A stretch of DNA of 48,770 nt from contig JBBQBH010000020.1 of NCBI GenBank assembly GCA_038317345.1, positions 1 to 48,770 of the forward strand, written 5' to 3'. Each line of letters begins with the position of its first letter. Position 1 is the first letter of the stretch. This document shows, in pieces, positions 24,708 to 35,489 of the stretch. The stretch comes from Mayfieldus sp038317345 (lineage in GTDB: Bacteria; Actinomycetota; Thermoleophilia; Solirubrobacterales; 70-9). The notes beneath the pieces are model-generated. The model saw only the letters and a program-made list of their open reading frames with translations. It did not search any database and had not been told where the DNA came from. Made by a program: the position numbers and the translations under genes.

Positions 24708-25982
24708 CTAGCCAGCGACGCGCTCAACCGCTCGCGCCGCGATGTCCGAGCGCATCTGCATGCCGTCGAAGCTGATCCGACCCGCCGCATCGTACGCCCG
24801 TTCGCGGGCGTCGGCCGGGGTCGGCCCGAGCCCGGTCACGTTCAGCACCCTGCCGCCCGCGGTGACAATCTCGCCGTCGCGCAGGGCCGTGCCCGCGTGA
24901 ATTACCTCGGCGATCGCCGCCGCCTCGTTGAGCCCGGAGATCGCGTCGCCCTTCGACGAGGACTCCGGGTAGCCGGCCGAGGCGAGCACGACTGTCACCG
25001 CCCAGTCGTCCGTGAAGGAGGCCGCGGCGCCGGCCAATCCCCCCGGTTCGCGGCACGCCAAGCACAGGTCAAGCAGGTCGGAGCGCAGCCGTGGCAGCAC
25101 CGCCTGGGTCTCGGGGTCGCCGAAGCGCACGTTGAACTCCAGCACCCGCGGACCGTCGGCGGTCAGCATCAAGCCCGCGTAGAGCACGCCGCGAAACGGA
25201 TCGCCTCGCCGCGCCATCAGCTCGACGATCGGCCGGTGAACCGAGTCGGCGATCTCCTCGACGCGTTCCGCGTCGATCCCCGGCACCGGCGAGTAACTGC
25301 CCATTCCACCGGTGTTCGGGCCCTCGTCGCCGTCGAAGATGCGCTTGTAGTCCTGGGCGGGCGCCAGCGGGACGACGTTCTCACCGTCGCAGAGAGCCAG
25401 AAGCGACAGCTCCTCGCCCTCCAGAAACTCCTCCAGCACCACCTCGGTCGTACCGAAGCGCTGCTCGGTGAAGAAGACCTCGACCGCTTCGCGAGCATCG
25501 GCCTCGCTTTGGCAGATGATCACTCCCTTGCCGGCCGCCAGCCCGTCGGCCTTCAGAACCGAGGGATAGGGCGCGCACGAGAGATGCTGGAGGGCCTCGT
25601 CGCGATCGCGCAGGATCGCGTGCGAGGCGGTTGGGACACCCGCCTCGGCCATCAACTGCTTGGCGAAGGCCTTCGAGCCCTCCAACCTCGCCGCCCCGGC
25701 GCTCGGCCCGAAGACGGCGGTCCCGGCCTGCTCGAGCGCATCAACGGCCCCGGCGACCAGCGGGGCCTCGGGTCCGACGACGACCAGGCCGACGTCGTTG
25801 GACGTCGCGGCGGAGACGATTGCGTCGACGTCCTCGGCGTCGACCTCGTCGAGGCAGGTCGCATCGGCTGCGATCCCGGCGTTGCCGGGAGCGCAAAGCA
25901 GCTCAGGGGACTGCGGCGAGCGCCGCAGTGCGCGGACGATCGCGTGCTCGCGACCGCCTCCGCCGACTACGAGTACTCGCAA
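24708..25982 (-). CDS. purD: Phosphoribosylamine-glycine ligase (GARS)
   Basis: ATP-grasp ligase for the second purine step. 424 residues: RVLVVGGGGREHAIVRALRRSP (PurD N-domain), VVVGPEAPLVAGAVDALEQAG, SVLKADGLAAGKGVIIC, the signature RFGDPETQAVLPRL with YAGLMLTADGPRVLEFNVRFGD, and C-terminal SAGYPESSSKGDAI. The start is a TTG at 25982, 13 bp after the GYD gene stop, suggesting coupling with that gene. purE follows after 13 bp. Confidence 0.96.
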   Translation of the reverse strand: MRVLVVGGGGREHAIVRALRRSPQSPELLCAPGNAGIAADATCLDEVDAEDVDAIVSAATSNDVGLVVVGPEAPLVAGAVDALEQAGTAVFGPSAGAARLEGSKAFAKQLMAEAGVPTASHAILRDRDEALQHLSCAPYPSVLKADGLAAGKGVIICQSEADAREAVEVFFTEQRFGTTEVVLEEFLEGEELSLLALCDGENVVPLAPAQDYKRIFDGDEGPNTGGMGSYSPVPGIDAERVEEIADSVHRPIVELMARRGDPFRGVLYAGLMLTADGPRVLEFNVRFGDPETQAVLPRLRSDLLDLCLACREPGGLAGAAASFTDDWAVTVVLASAGYPESSSKGDAISGLNEAAAIAEVIHAGTALRDGEIVTAGGRVLNVTGLGPTPADARERAYDAAGRISFDGMQMRSDIAARAVERVAG

Positions 25983-25995
25983 GCGGACCGGTTGC

Positions 25996-26277
25996 CTACA
26001 GCGCCGAGGCGAGCTCGTCCGATTGCATCGCCGCCATCGTTTGGCTCGACATCGTGCCGCGGGAACCCAGCTCGACCGAGACCTTCGCCATCGTCTTCTC
26101 GTCGGGTGCCTCGACGATGGTCACGAAGTCGTATTGACCAAGCGTCGCGTACTGGGCAACCACCTTGGCGCCGATCTGCTCTACCTCTTTATTGACCTCG
26201 CCGACCCGGTTGGGATTGCTCTTCAGCGTCTTCACGCCGTCCGGGGTCAGGTTGGTAAGCATCACGAATAGGGCCAT
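25996..26277 (-). CDS. GYD-domain protein
   Basis: 93 residues of the GYD family: FVMLTNLTPDGVKTLKSNPNRVGEVNKEVEQIGAKVVAQYATLGQYDFVTIVEAPDEKTMAKVSVELGSRGTMSS. The family name comes from the GxYD motif, here LGQYDFV. It has a ferredoxin-like fold and no established enzymatic role. A strong ribosome site (AGAGAGGAG) precedes the ATG. It is the first gene of the purD-purE-purB transcript, which is unusual context; a regulatory or ligand-sensing role in the operon is only conjecture. Confidence 0.87.
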   Translation of the reverse strand: MALFVMLTNLTPDGVKTLKSNPNRVGEVNKEVEQIGAKVVAQYATLGQYDFVTIVEAPDEKTMAKVSVELGSRGTMSSQTMAAMQSDELASAL

Positions 26278-26346
26278 GTTTCTCCTCTCTGAGGGGTGAT
26301 CTTTCGCACGAAGCTCTCCTTCACGATATGGGAGGCTTGGCAAGTC

Positions 26347-26982
26347 ATGCCCGGCCATCGGCTCTTCGCTGCCCTCTACGACCGCGTCGTGATCGCGGGT
26401 CCGGAACGGGCAGGCCTGCGCGAGATGCGGGCGCAACTGCTCACGGAGGCGCGCGGTCGGGTGCTCGAGCTTGGCGCTGGGACGGGCCTCAATCTCACTC
26501 ACTACGGCGAGCAGGTGACGGAGCTGGTCCTCAGCGAGCCCGATCCGCATATGGCGAAGCGCCTGCGGCAGCGCGCCGAAGCGATCCAGATTCCCTCCGA
26601 AGTGGTGGAGACCGGCGCGGAGCGGCTTCCTTTCGATGACCACAGCTTCGACACCATCGTTGCGACCCTCGTGTTCTGCACGGTGGACGACCCGCCGACG
26701 GCGGTCTCGGAAGCCGCCCGGTTGCTGAAACCCGACGGTCAGCTGCTGTTGATCGAACACGTACGCGCCGACGAGGGCAGCCAGCGCGCCGTTTGGCAGG
26801 ACCGTTTCGAGCGTCCCTGGGGTTGGTTGGGCGCCGGTTGCCATCCGAACCGCGACACGGCCGCCGCTCTCGCGGCAAGTTTCGACGTCTCGGCGCTTCA
26901 GCCCGGTGAGATGCCGGGAAAGGCTCCGCCGATCGTCAAGCCCCTGATCAAGGGCACCGCCCGCCCAAACTCACCCGGGTAG
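26347..26982 (+). CDS. Class I SAM-dependent methyltransferase
   Basis: 211 residues from the ATG at 26347 (preceded by GGGAGG; a GTG at 26296 would add 17 residues). SAM-binding motif I is VLELGAGTGLNLTHY, motif II LSEPDPHMAKRLRQRA, and later AERLPFDDHSFDTIVATLVFCTVDDP and LLKPDGQLLLIEHVRA. This resembles the UbiE/COQ5-like and METTL7-like methyltransferases acting on small lipophilic substrates. The C-terminal half has RFERPWGWLGAGCHPNRDTAAAL, the region that usually closes over the acceptor. It is divergent from the GYD gene. Acceptor unknown. Confidence 0.85.
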   Translation: MPGHRLFAALYDRVVIAGPERAGLREMRAQLLTEARGRVLELGAGTGLNLTHYGEQVTELVLSEPDPHMAKRLRQRAEAIQIPSEVVETGAERLPFDDHSFDTIVATLVFCTVDDPPTAVSEAARLLKPDGQLLLIEHVRADEGSQRAVWQDRFERPWGWLGAGCHPNRDTAAALAASFDVSALQPGEMPGKAPPIVKPLIKGTARPNSPG

Positions 26983-27010
26983 CGCGATCTCATAGGGGTA
27001 CCCTCGGATC

Positions 27011-27649
27011 ATGACCGGGAGGCCGAACCTGGTGATCAAGGCATGGATGCTGCCGTTGATCGTGATCGCCCTTGTCGTGCCCGGGTCGGTGGGTTTCATC
27101 GTCGCCGGTCCGGGGCTCGGCTTCGCAATCGGGGGCCTCGCCGTAGCGATCGTGCTCGTGGTTGCCGCGGCCAAGCGACCGGACGAGCCGATCGAGGTCG
27201 CGGACGCGGCTGACCATCGCCGTCGCCTGCTGTTGGTGGCGATCGAGCCGGTCGATCAACCGGCTGCGGTCGAGAGCGTTCGCGAGGAGGCGCGCGCCCG
27301 AGCTGACGAGGACGCTGAGGTGCTGGTCCTCGCTCCAGCCCTCAACACACCGCTCTCGCACTGGGCTTCCGACGTTGGACGCTCGCGCCTCGACGCGCAG
27401 CGCAAGCTGGTGCTTACCGTTGGAGCGCTCGCCGCCGCCGAGGTCGAGGCGCGTGGTGCGGTCGGCGATCCCGATCCCCTGCAGGCGGTAGAGGACACGC
27501 TGCGCGACTTCGCGGCCGACGAGGTGATCGTCGGGCTTCCGGAGGGCGAGGGGATAGGGGATGCCCGCACCCTGGTCGCGGAGCTGCGCCGACGCCTCGA
27601 CCTGCCGGTCTACCCGGTCCCGGAAGATTCGCCGCTGCGCGCTCGCTAG
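27011..27649 (+). CDS. Membrane-anchored protein with stress-protein-like domain
   Basis: 212 residues. Two hydrophobic helices at the N-terminus (MLPLIVIALVVPGSVGFIVAG and GFAIGGLAVAIVLVVAAA) are followed by a cytosolic alpha/beta domain. Its strand-helix order (RLLLVAIEPVDQP, EVLVLAPAL, VGDPDPLQAVEDTLRDFAADEVIVGLP, LPVYPVPED) recalls universal-stress-protein or nucleotide-binding alpha/beta folds, including the GDPD..AIED-like segment. Family membership is inference. The ATG is 6 nt from TACCCT (26999-27004), a leaderless-type arrangement. It is convergent with the cell-wall hydrolase gene. Confidence 0.7.
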   Translation: MTGRPNLVIKAWMLPLIVIALVVPGSVGFIVAGPGLGFAIGGLAVAIVLVVAAAKRPDEPIEVADAADHRRRLLLVAIEPVDQPAAVESVREEARARADEDAEVLVLAPALNTPLSHWASDVGRSRLDAQRKLVLTVGALAAAEVEARGAVGDPDPLQAVEDTLRDFAADEVIVGLPEGEGIGDARTLVAELRRRLDLPVYPVPEDSPLRAR

Positions 27650-27671
27650 TCGGTGAGATGCCGGGCGCGGA

Positions 27672-29345
27672 TCATGGCGCCCCGAGGGCAGTCAGGAACT
27701 GGTCCATCCGCTGGCCCCAGGCAGTCACCGCGCCCTCGGTGTAGACCGGGGCGGCGAGCGGCGAGCCGTTGGCATCGGCAAAGCCGATCTCGATCCCAGT
27801 GCTGGAAGACGTCGCGCTGCCGAAGCCGATCACCTGTCCGGGCTGTACCCGTTGGCCCGGATTGACGACCGCCTGCACGGACTCGTAGATGAAGACGAAC
27901 TGACCGTGGGCGGGCTCCAACAGGACACCGCCTCCGCCCCCCGGCCAGCCCGGGGCCCCGACACGCACGACCACTGCGTCGAACGGGGATCGGATCGGAG
28001 TGCCAGGCGGTGCGGAGAAATCAACCCCCATGTCGATGCGACCGCGTTGCCACCCGGGCAGTGGGTTGGAGAGCGAAGTTTGCGGCAGAGTCAGAGACAG
28101 ATCAGCGGTGGCCGTGGTGCAACGACCCGAGATCTGGTTTGCCTCGTCGAGCACCGCCTGTACGTACCACTCGGCCTGGTTGTGCAGGAACATGCCGGCA
28201 CGCAGGTCGCCGCGCGACCAGATCTCGCGAGCCAGGGTCGCCGCAGCGTCCTGGAGGTCGGCATGAAGGATGCGTCCATCGCCATCGCCATCGACCTCGA
28301 AGCGATTCCACTCGTTGCGGTCCAACCCCAGCGGCCCGACGGTGATCAGCTGCCCGGCGGTCATGTCACGCCCAAAGTTCGACTCCAGGCGGGCGACAGC
28401 GGCAAGCGCCCAGACGCCGGACTCCCCGAGGTCGTACTGGCTCGCCGCCTGCTCGAAGGCCTGCATGTAGTACAGCGGCACATGCATGTCCGAGGCCGGC
28501 TTGCAGGTGTACGACTGGATGCTCGGCGTCATCCCGAGGCTGCCGATCGAGCCGCCGTAGCAACCCGCGTTCGCGAGCACCTCCGCGACATACCAATCGG
28601 CGTGGTTGTAGGCGAAGATCGCGCCCGGTGTATCGAGGGGCATGCCGGCCGCGCGCAGGTAGGCGGCGGCGGCGTAGATCGCGTCCTGGGGATTGTTGGG
28701 GTCTGCCGTGCCGTCGCCATTGGCGTCGACTCCGTGAGTCGCCCAGGTTGAGGGCAGGAACTGCATCCAGCCGACCGCACCGGCCGAGGAGGGCCCAAGG
28801 TTGGCGCCAAAACCGCTTTCGATCCCGTTGATTGCCGCCAGCACGCCGGGGCCCTGGGGACCGAGGCCGTAGGCGTCGGAGGCGCTCTGGTAGATCGGCA
28901 GCAACGCCGCCGGCACGCCGGGGGCGCTGCCGCAGGACACCGATGGATAGACGGCTGCGCCGAGATTCAGCGCCGAGGCGTTCGGCGCTGTCGCGGCGCC
29001 GGTCGAGCTCTGGTTCTTGGAATTCTTCTGTTGCTTGTTGCCGGCATTACCGTTTTTCTTGCCCCCCTGCTTTGAACCTCCGGGCTGATTCGCGCCCGAG
29101 GAGCCCTGGTTGCCCTTGCTCTGGCCACTCGGCTTCGGCGGTTTCGGGGTTGGTGTGGGGACGGGAGTCGGGGTAACCGTGACGCTGGTTGCCGGCGGCG
29201 GCGTGGGGGTGGTGGTAGTGGTGGTGCCCGGTGGGGGAGTCGCCGGCGTGGTTGTCGTCGTGGTCGCAGGGTCAGCCGCGGCGGCAACATGGGCCATTGC
29301 CACTGTGACCGCCCCGGTGGCGAGGGCGATCCGCAGGCGCCTCAA
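27672..29345 (-). CDS. Secreted double lytic-transglycosylase protein with degenerate M23 domain
   Basis: 557 residues. Signal peptide (1-23), then a Thr/Pro and Lys/Asn/Gln-rich spacer (24-125). SLT domain 1 (about 148-260) has catalytic Glu176 in NGIESGFG and GWMQFLPSTW. A second, diverged copy (about 290-405) keeps Glu321 in RLESNFG but has GPLGLDRNEW in place of GWMQFLPSTW. Each copy carries an Asp-rich calcium-type loop (DANGDGTADPNN and DGDGDGRILHAD). The C-terminal M23/LytM-like region (about 430-545) has lost the metal ligands: DMGVD instead of HxGxD, and GIEIGF instead of HLHFE. It starts at a TTG overlapping the upstream gene's stop by 4 bp. Confidence 0.85.
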   Translation of the reverse strand: MRRLRIALATGAVTVAMAHVAAAADPATTTTTTPATPPPGTTTTTTPTPPPATSVTVTPTPVPTPTPKPPKPSGQSKGNQGSSGANQPGGSKQGGKKNGNAGNKQQKNSKNQSSTGAATAPNASALNLGAAVYPSVSCGSAPGVPAALLPIYQSASDAYGLGPQGPGVLAAINGIESGFGANLGPSSAGAVGWMQFLPSTWATHGVDANGDGTADPNNPQDAIYAAAAYLRAAGMPLDTPGAIFAYNHADWYVAEVLANAGCYGGSIGSLGMTPSIQSYTCKPASDMHVPLYYMQAFEQAASQYDLGESGVWALAAVARLESNFGRDMTAGQLITVGPLGLDRNEWNRFEVDGDGDGRILHADLQDAAATLAREIWSRGDLRAGMFLHNQAEWYVQAVLDEANQISGRCTTATADLSLTLPQTSLSNPLPGWQRGRIDMGVDFSAPPGTPIRSPFDAVVVRVGAPGWPGGGGGVLLEPAHGQFVFIYESVQAVVNPGQRVQPGQVIGFGSATSSSTGIEIGFADANGSPLAAPVYTEGAVTAWGQRMDQFLTALGAP

Positions 29346-30352
29346 CCCCGCACCTCACTGACGACCCAAGCCTTGTGGCGCTGGATAAGGGTGAGGCGCA
29401 GCTCGCTGATGGCGCCGAGCCGCAGCAGCGAGACGCTGGCGTCGAGGCTGTTGCCGCTTTTTGCGCCGAGGACGACGTTCTGGACCTTGGCGGTCGGGAC
29501 CTTGACCGAGTTGGGCAGCCGCGGCGGCCGATCACCCAGCGCTTTGGCCAGCGCCGGCGTCGCGGTGCGCGCGAAGGCCCGCTTGACCTTCGGGTTCGAC
29601 TTGCCGACCTCATAGAGGACGAAGGCACTGGCGAAGTTCTGGGCGGTGTGAAGCGCGGCGGCGTCATCGGTCACACCGGGCGGTATCGAGGAGGGCTTGG
29701 CGTTTGTCCCCGGAACCGTCGTCGCTTGCGTGTTCGTCGCCGCAGCGGCGTCCGACCCGGCGGCCTTCGAAGAGGACTTGAAGTTGGGCGAGACCCCCTG
29801 AAGGTTGGGTGTCTGGGCGACCGCGGTCTGCGCTGCGGCAGCGGCGTTTGCTTGCGTGGTCGCCGCTGCGCTTGCGGCAGGAGCCGACGCGGACGGAGCT
29901 GGCGGTGTGCTGCCGTGCGGACCGGTGATTGCGACGACGCCAATCCCGACGCCAAGCGCCACGGCGACGGTTCCAAGGACGACGAAGACGTCGCGGCCGG
30001 AGGTGCCGAAACGATTCCGGAAACGATCCCGCATGCGCGGGAAGATGCGGCGATCGACCGTCCCTGCGGCGGCCTCGAGCGAGGGTGCCGCGATCGCCTC
30101 GAGCGGCTGCGGGACGACTTCCGCGAGCACCTCGAGCGGCTGCGGGACGACTTCGTCGAGCGGTTCCGGCCGCACGCGAACGTGGGCGTACGAACGGCCG
30201 GTCAATTTGCGAAACGCGTCAGCGAGCGGCCAGAGGACCTTCTCCTCGATCAACCAGGTCAGCTTGCGCAGCCGCCAGGTGGCGGGTTCGAACATGCCCT
30301 GCATTCTCACGCCGGCGGCTCCGCTTTGTAGTCGTGCCACTAACTCCGTCAT
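29342..30352 (-). CDS. Single-span membrane protein with NTF2-like C-terminal domain
   Basis: 336 residues. The cytosolic N-terminal region (1-120) contains an 18-residue duplicated Pro-Leu-Glu segment (EVVPQPLEVLA, EVVPQPLEAIA). One transmembrane helix (122-143, VFVVLGTVAVALGVGIGVVAIT) is followed by an Ala/Ser/Thr-rich spacer (150-230) and an extracellular domain (about 235-336) ending LGAISELRLTLIQRHKAWVVSEVRG. The topology and last domain resemble VirB8/TcpC-type scaffold proteins of conjugation machines. Its partner is a lytic transglycosylase, also a common part of such machines. No other conjugation gene is nearby, so a role in cell-wall assembly is equally possible. Its stop overlaps the next start. 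Confidence 0.65.
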   Translation of the reverse strand: MTELVARLQSGAAGVRMQGMFEPATWRLRKLTWLIEEKVLWPLADAFRKLTGRSYAHVRVRPEPLDEVVPQPLEVLAEVVPQPLEAIAAPSLEAAAGTVDRRIFPRMRDRFRNRFGTSGRDVFVVLGTVAVALGVGIGVVAITGPHGSTPPAPSASAPAASAAATTQANAAAAAQTAVAQTPNLQGVSPNFKSSSKAAGSDAAAATNTQATTVPGTNAKPSSIPPGVTDDAAALHTAQNFASAFVLYEVGKSNPKVKRAFARTATPALAKALGDRPPRLPNSVKVPTAKVQNVVLGAKSGNSLDASVSLLRLGAISELRLTLIQRHKAWVVSEVRG

Positions 30353-30416
30353 TTGTTCAATTGGTGCGCATCGCCTGGTCAGGACTGAAGAACGCCTGCA
30401 TCTCTACATACCTTGT

Positions 30417-30429
30417 CGTGCCTGGCACG
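30417..30429. promoter_or_regulatory. 13-bp dyad upstream of the cell-wall gene pair
   Basis: CGTGCC-T-GGCACG is a perfect 6+1+6 inverted repeat about 65 bp before the start of the membrane-protein gene, inside the 226-bp gap 30353-30578. A 14-codon ATG ORF (30357-30401, minus) lies between it and the gene. The remainder of the gap shows nothing recognisable. Confidence 0.3.
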
Positions 30430-30578
30430 CCTGACCTTTAGCTCCAATCATTCGGCTTTCCGTTGCCTCCTCCTGCGCAATCTAGCCTCGTCATGGAAAC
30501 GAAGTGGCAACGGGCTGTTATGGCGCGATTCTCGCGTCCCCGCCGGACGCGCGGTTAACGAGGCGTTATGCGGGCTCC

Positions 30579-31483
30579 TCAGGCGAGCCGTTTGACCTTG
30601 AAGCCGCGCTTGGCCGGCGTCGCGTCCTTGTTGCCCGCGGGATCGATTGCCTGAACGCGGAACGTGTCCTTCCTGGCCTTCTCGGTCACTTTGACTCGGT
30701 AGCGCTTTGGCGAGCTGCAGGGCTTGAACGGCTTGCGGTCGAGCTTGCATTCGAAGGTTGAACCAACCTCATCCGAGCTAAAGCTGAACTTGACCTTTGC
30801 TCTTGGATGATGCGTCTTGACCCCCTTTTTGCCGCCCTTCGTGATCGTGGTTTGGGGGGCGATCAGATCGCACCCGACCACCGGTGGGATCAGCGGATCC
30901 TGGGTCTCGTCGCCAAAGCCGTCGCGGTCGCAATCGGGCTCGATGTCGGCGTTGATCAGGACGTACTGATCCGCAAAGGCGCCGGGGGCGAGGGTCGCGC
31001 TTTGGCCGTCAGTTAGGGCGTTGATCCGGGTCAGGTATGCGGCGTTGATCGCGCTGCCCTCTGCGAAGGACCCGGCGGTAGTACCAAGGCCCACACTGTC
31101 GCCGGCCGTGATCGGCAACCGGGTCGGGTACTCGTAGACGTCAACGGGATCGATCGAGCCGCCGGGGACCGGATGGCCTCGCTCGTCCCCATCGCAGTGA
31201 ACTGGGCCATCACGCCGGTCGGGCGCAGGATCCGCAGCGTGATCGTGTCGGCCTGCAGAACGCCCGGTCCGCTGCCCCGTCTGACCCGCCATCGCACCGC
31301 CACGCCGTTGATTGGCGAAGCAAGTGCAGCGCCGGGCACCGCGCTGTTGGTGAAGATTCGCGCGCCGCCGGACGAGGTAACTCCGCTTCGCGCCGGGAGC
31401 GGGTTGGGCCCGATAGTCACCGCGGCGCTGGCCGGCGCGGCGGCCGCCAGCATCAATACCGCGCAACGACGAGACGCAACCAC
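30579..31483 (-). pseudogene. Secreted Ig-like protein, frameshifted
   Basis: Reads as one protein only if a 1-base frameshift near 31165-31178 is repaired. The first frame, from a GTG (31483) with GGGGAG upstream, gives a signal peptide (VASRRCAVLMLAAAAPASA) and a beta-rich domain (TIGPNPLPARSGVTSSGGARI ... TAMGTSEAIRSP). The second frame continues GGSIDPVDVYEYPTRLPITAGDSVGLGTTAG, a DCDRDGFGDETQDP loop, and a C-terminal Ig-like module (FSFSSDEVGSTFECKLDRKPFKPC ... DTFRVQAIDPAGNKDATPAKR). The break falls in a C/G-rich run (TCCCCGGCGG), so a sequencing or assembly error is possible. TATGTT on the minus strand is a good -10. Confidence 0.75.
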
Positions 31484-31550
31484 TTTCTCCCCACGGTGGT
31501 ACTGAACATAGCGCCGCGGGTCGCCGGCACAAGGGCGACGGACGATTGCC

Positions 31551-34157
<2,607 letters not shown>

Positions 34158-34192
34158 TGCCCTAAGGCTACCCCATTATGCCGCAAATATAA

Positions 34193-34223
34193 AGAAATCT
34201 ATGTCCTAATCACATAGATTTCT
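34193..34223. promoter_or_regulatory. Candidate heat-shock operator of clpB
   Basis: AGAAATCTATGT (34193-34204) and ACATAGATTTCT (34212-34223) are a perfect 12-bp inverted repeat with a 7-bp spacer, placed over the expected -35 of the clpB promoter. The spacer equals that of the HAIR element bound by HspR (CTTGAGT-N7-ACTCAAG), and the inner GT-N7-AC is shared, but the rest differs. A near-identical 12-mer occurs upstream of dnaK (41544-41555). Confidence 0.65.
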
Positions 34224-34285
34224 GCGGGTCGAATCGAGGCGAATTCTGCTTGTGTTTTCAGCCCGTCAGCCGGATACTTGGGCTG

Positions 34286-34715
34286 ATGCCCGAGCCGCCG
34301 TCCCCTCAGACTCCCGCCAGGCTCGATCTCGTTTCGCGCCGGCTTCGAGGCGATCCGGACCCGTGACATCGACAGACTGCACGAGCTCTACACCGACGAC
34401 GCCAGCTTCCTCCCCCTCACCGGGACCAGGGTCGAGTCGGGCGGCTACATCGGCCACGCCGGGATCCGCGAGTACTTCGTCGAGATGGCTGAGGTCTGGG
34501 AGGAGATCCATCCGTACGCGGATGAGGTGCGCGAGCAAGGTGACACCGTGGTGGCGGTAGGGGGCTGCCATGTGCGGGGCCGGGGTAGCGGCGCCGAGGC
34601 TGATACGCCGATGGCGTGGGTGTACCGGCTCCGTGGCGGGCGGATCAGCTCGCTGCACGCCTTCGCGACGGCAGAGGAGGCCTTCGCCGCCGCCGGGATC
34701 GGCGACGACAGCTAG
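34286..34715 (+). pseudogene. SnoaL/NTF2-like protein, frameshifted
   Basis: A 142-residue SnoaL-like protein is recovered if one T of the TTT at 34332-34334 is removed. The first frame, from the ATG at 34286, gives MPEPPSPQTPARLDLV. The next continues RAGFEAIRTRDIDRLHELYTDDASFLPLTG, GGYIGHAGIREYFVEMAEVWEEIHPYADEV and AWVYRLRGGRISSLHAFATAEEAFAAAG, the typical order for this fold. As sequenced, only the part from an internal ATG at 34485 could be made. Its stop abuts the convergent permease gene directly. Such proteins are usually small-molecule isomerases or ligand-binding proteins; function unknown. Confidence 0.7.
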
Positions 34716-35489
34716 TTACCCGGCAGCCTCGGCACTGCGCAGGCCACCGCGGGCCCAGAGCGCCATCAGCACGACCAGCGCCACGGCGATGCCGAAGGCG
34801 AGGGCCACCACCTCCGGCTGACCGGAGATCAAGCTCCGCCCCGCGTTCAGCAATGCGGTCACCGGGTTGAGCTGCGCGACCGTGTGAATCCACCCAGTGA
34901 GCAGGGCGGTGGGCACGAAGACGGGCGCTAGGAAGAACACGATCAAGACCGGCATCTGCATCAACGGGCCCGCCTGCAGGGAGCGAATCCGCATCGCGAC
35001 ACCGGCGGACATCAGGGTCGCGGCGACGTTGACCAGCGCTGCAAGGGCAAAGAGGCCGAACAGATCGACCCCGTTGCCGTTGATCTGCATTCCGGCAATC
35101 AGTCCGACCACGGCCAGGACGGCCCAGACGACAAGCGCTTGCTGAAGGGCGACGATCACGTACCCGGCGAGGATGCCGGTGCGATTCGGCGCCGCGAGCA
35201 GCAGGCGGCGCGCGAATCCGGTCTGGAAGTCGATCGCGATTGCGATCCCGGCGATCGCGCCTCCGGCGGCCGCCGACTGCAAGAGGACGAAGACGAACTG
35301 AAACGACGCGTAATCGCCGGCGAAGTCAAAGCCGGGCACGTCCTTTACCGAGGACAGCCCGCCGATCAGGGCGACGAAGAAGAAGAGCGGAAACGACAGC
35401 AGCGGAATGAACATCGACGTGGTGGCCGCGATTTGACGGATGTTCCGCCAGGCGATCGCCGCCGCGACGCCCCGAAAGCCGCCATTCAT
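34716..35489 (-). CDS. ABC-2 type transporter permease
   Basis: 257 residues, six hydrophobic segments in the arrangement of DrrB/ABC-2 export permeases: IAWRNIRQIAATTSMFIPLLSFPLFFFVALIGG, FQFVFVLLQSAAAGGAIAGIAIAIDFQTGFARRLLLAAPNRTGILAGYV (the coupling-loop region), VVWAVLAVVGLIAG, and a C-terminal LLNAGRSLISGQPE before the last helix. It is the last of three genes whose starts and stops overlap by 4 bp (ATGA). With the adjacent permease and ATPase it forms one exporter. Cargo (drug, lipid or polysaccharide) cannot be deduced. Confidence 0.88.
   Translation of the reverse strand: MNGGFRGVAAAIAWRNIRQIAATTSMFIPLLSFPLFFFVALIGGLSSVKDVPGFDFAGDYASFQFVFVLLQSAAAGGAIAGIAIAIDFQTGFARRLLLAAPNRTGILAGYVIVALQQALVVWAVLAVVGLIAGMQINGNGVDLFGLFALAALVNVAATLMSAGVAMRIRSLQAGPLMQMPVLIVFFLAPVFVPTALLTGWIHTVAQLNPVTALLNAGRSLISGQPEVVALAFGIAVALVVLMALWARGGLRSAEAAG

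Noticed and set aside
24537..26195. A 552-codon plus-strand open frame over purE/purD
   Set aside because: Antisense shadow of purD and purE; no recognisable domain or start signal.
26296..26346. A further MSARL-type micropeptide before the methyltransferase
   Set aside because: The GTG-started stretch is in frame with the methyltransferase and shares no pattern with the MSARL peptides.
29110..29361. A Val/Gly-rich plus-strand ORF
   Set aside because: It is the antisense of the Thr/Pro-rich spacer of the transglycosylase protein.
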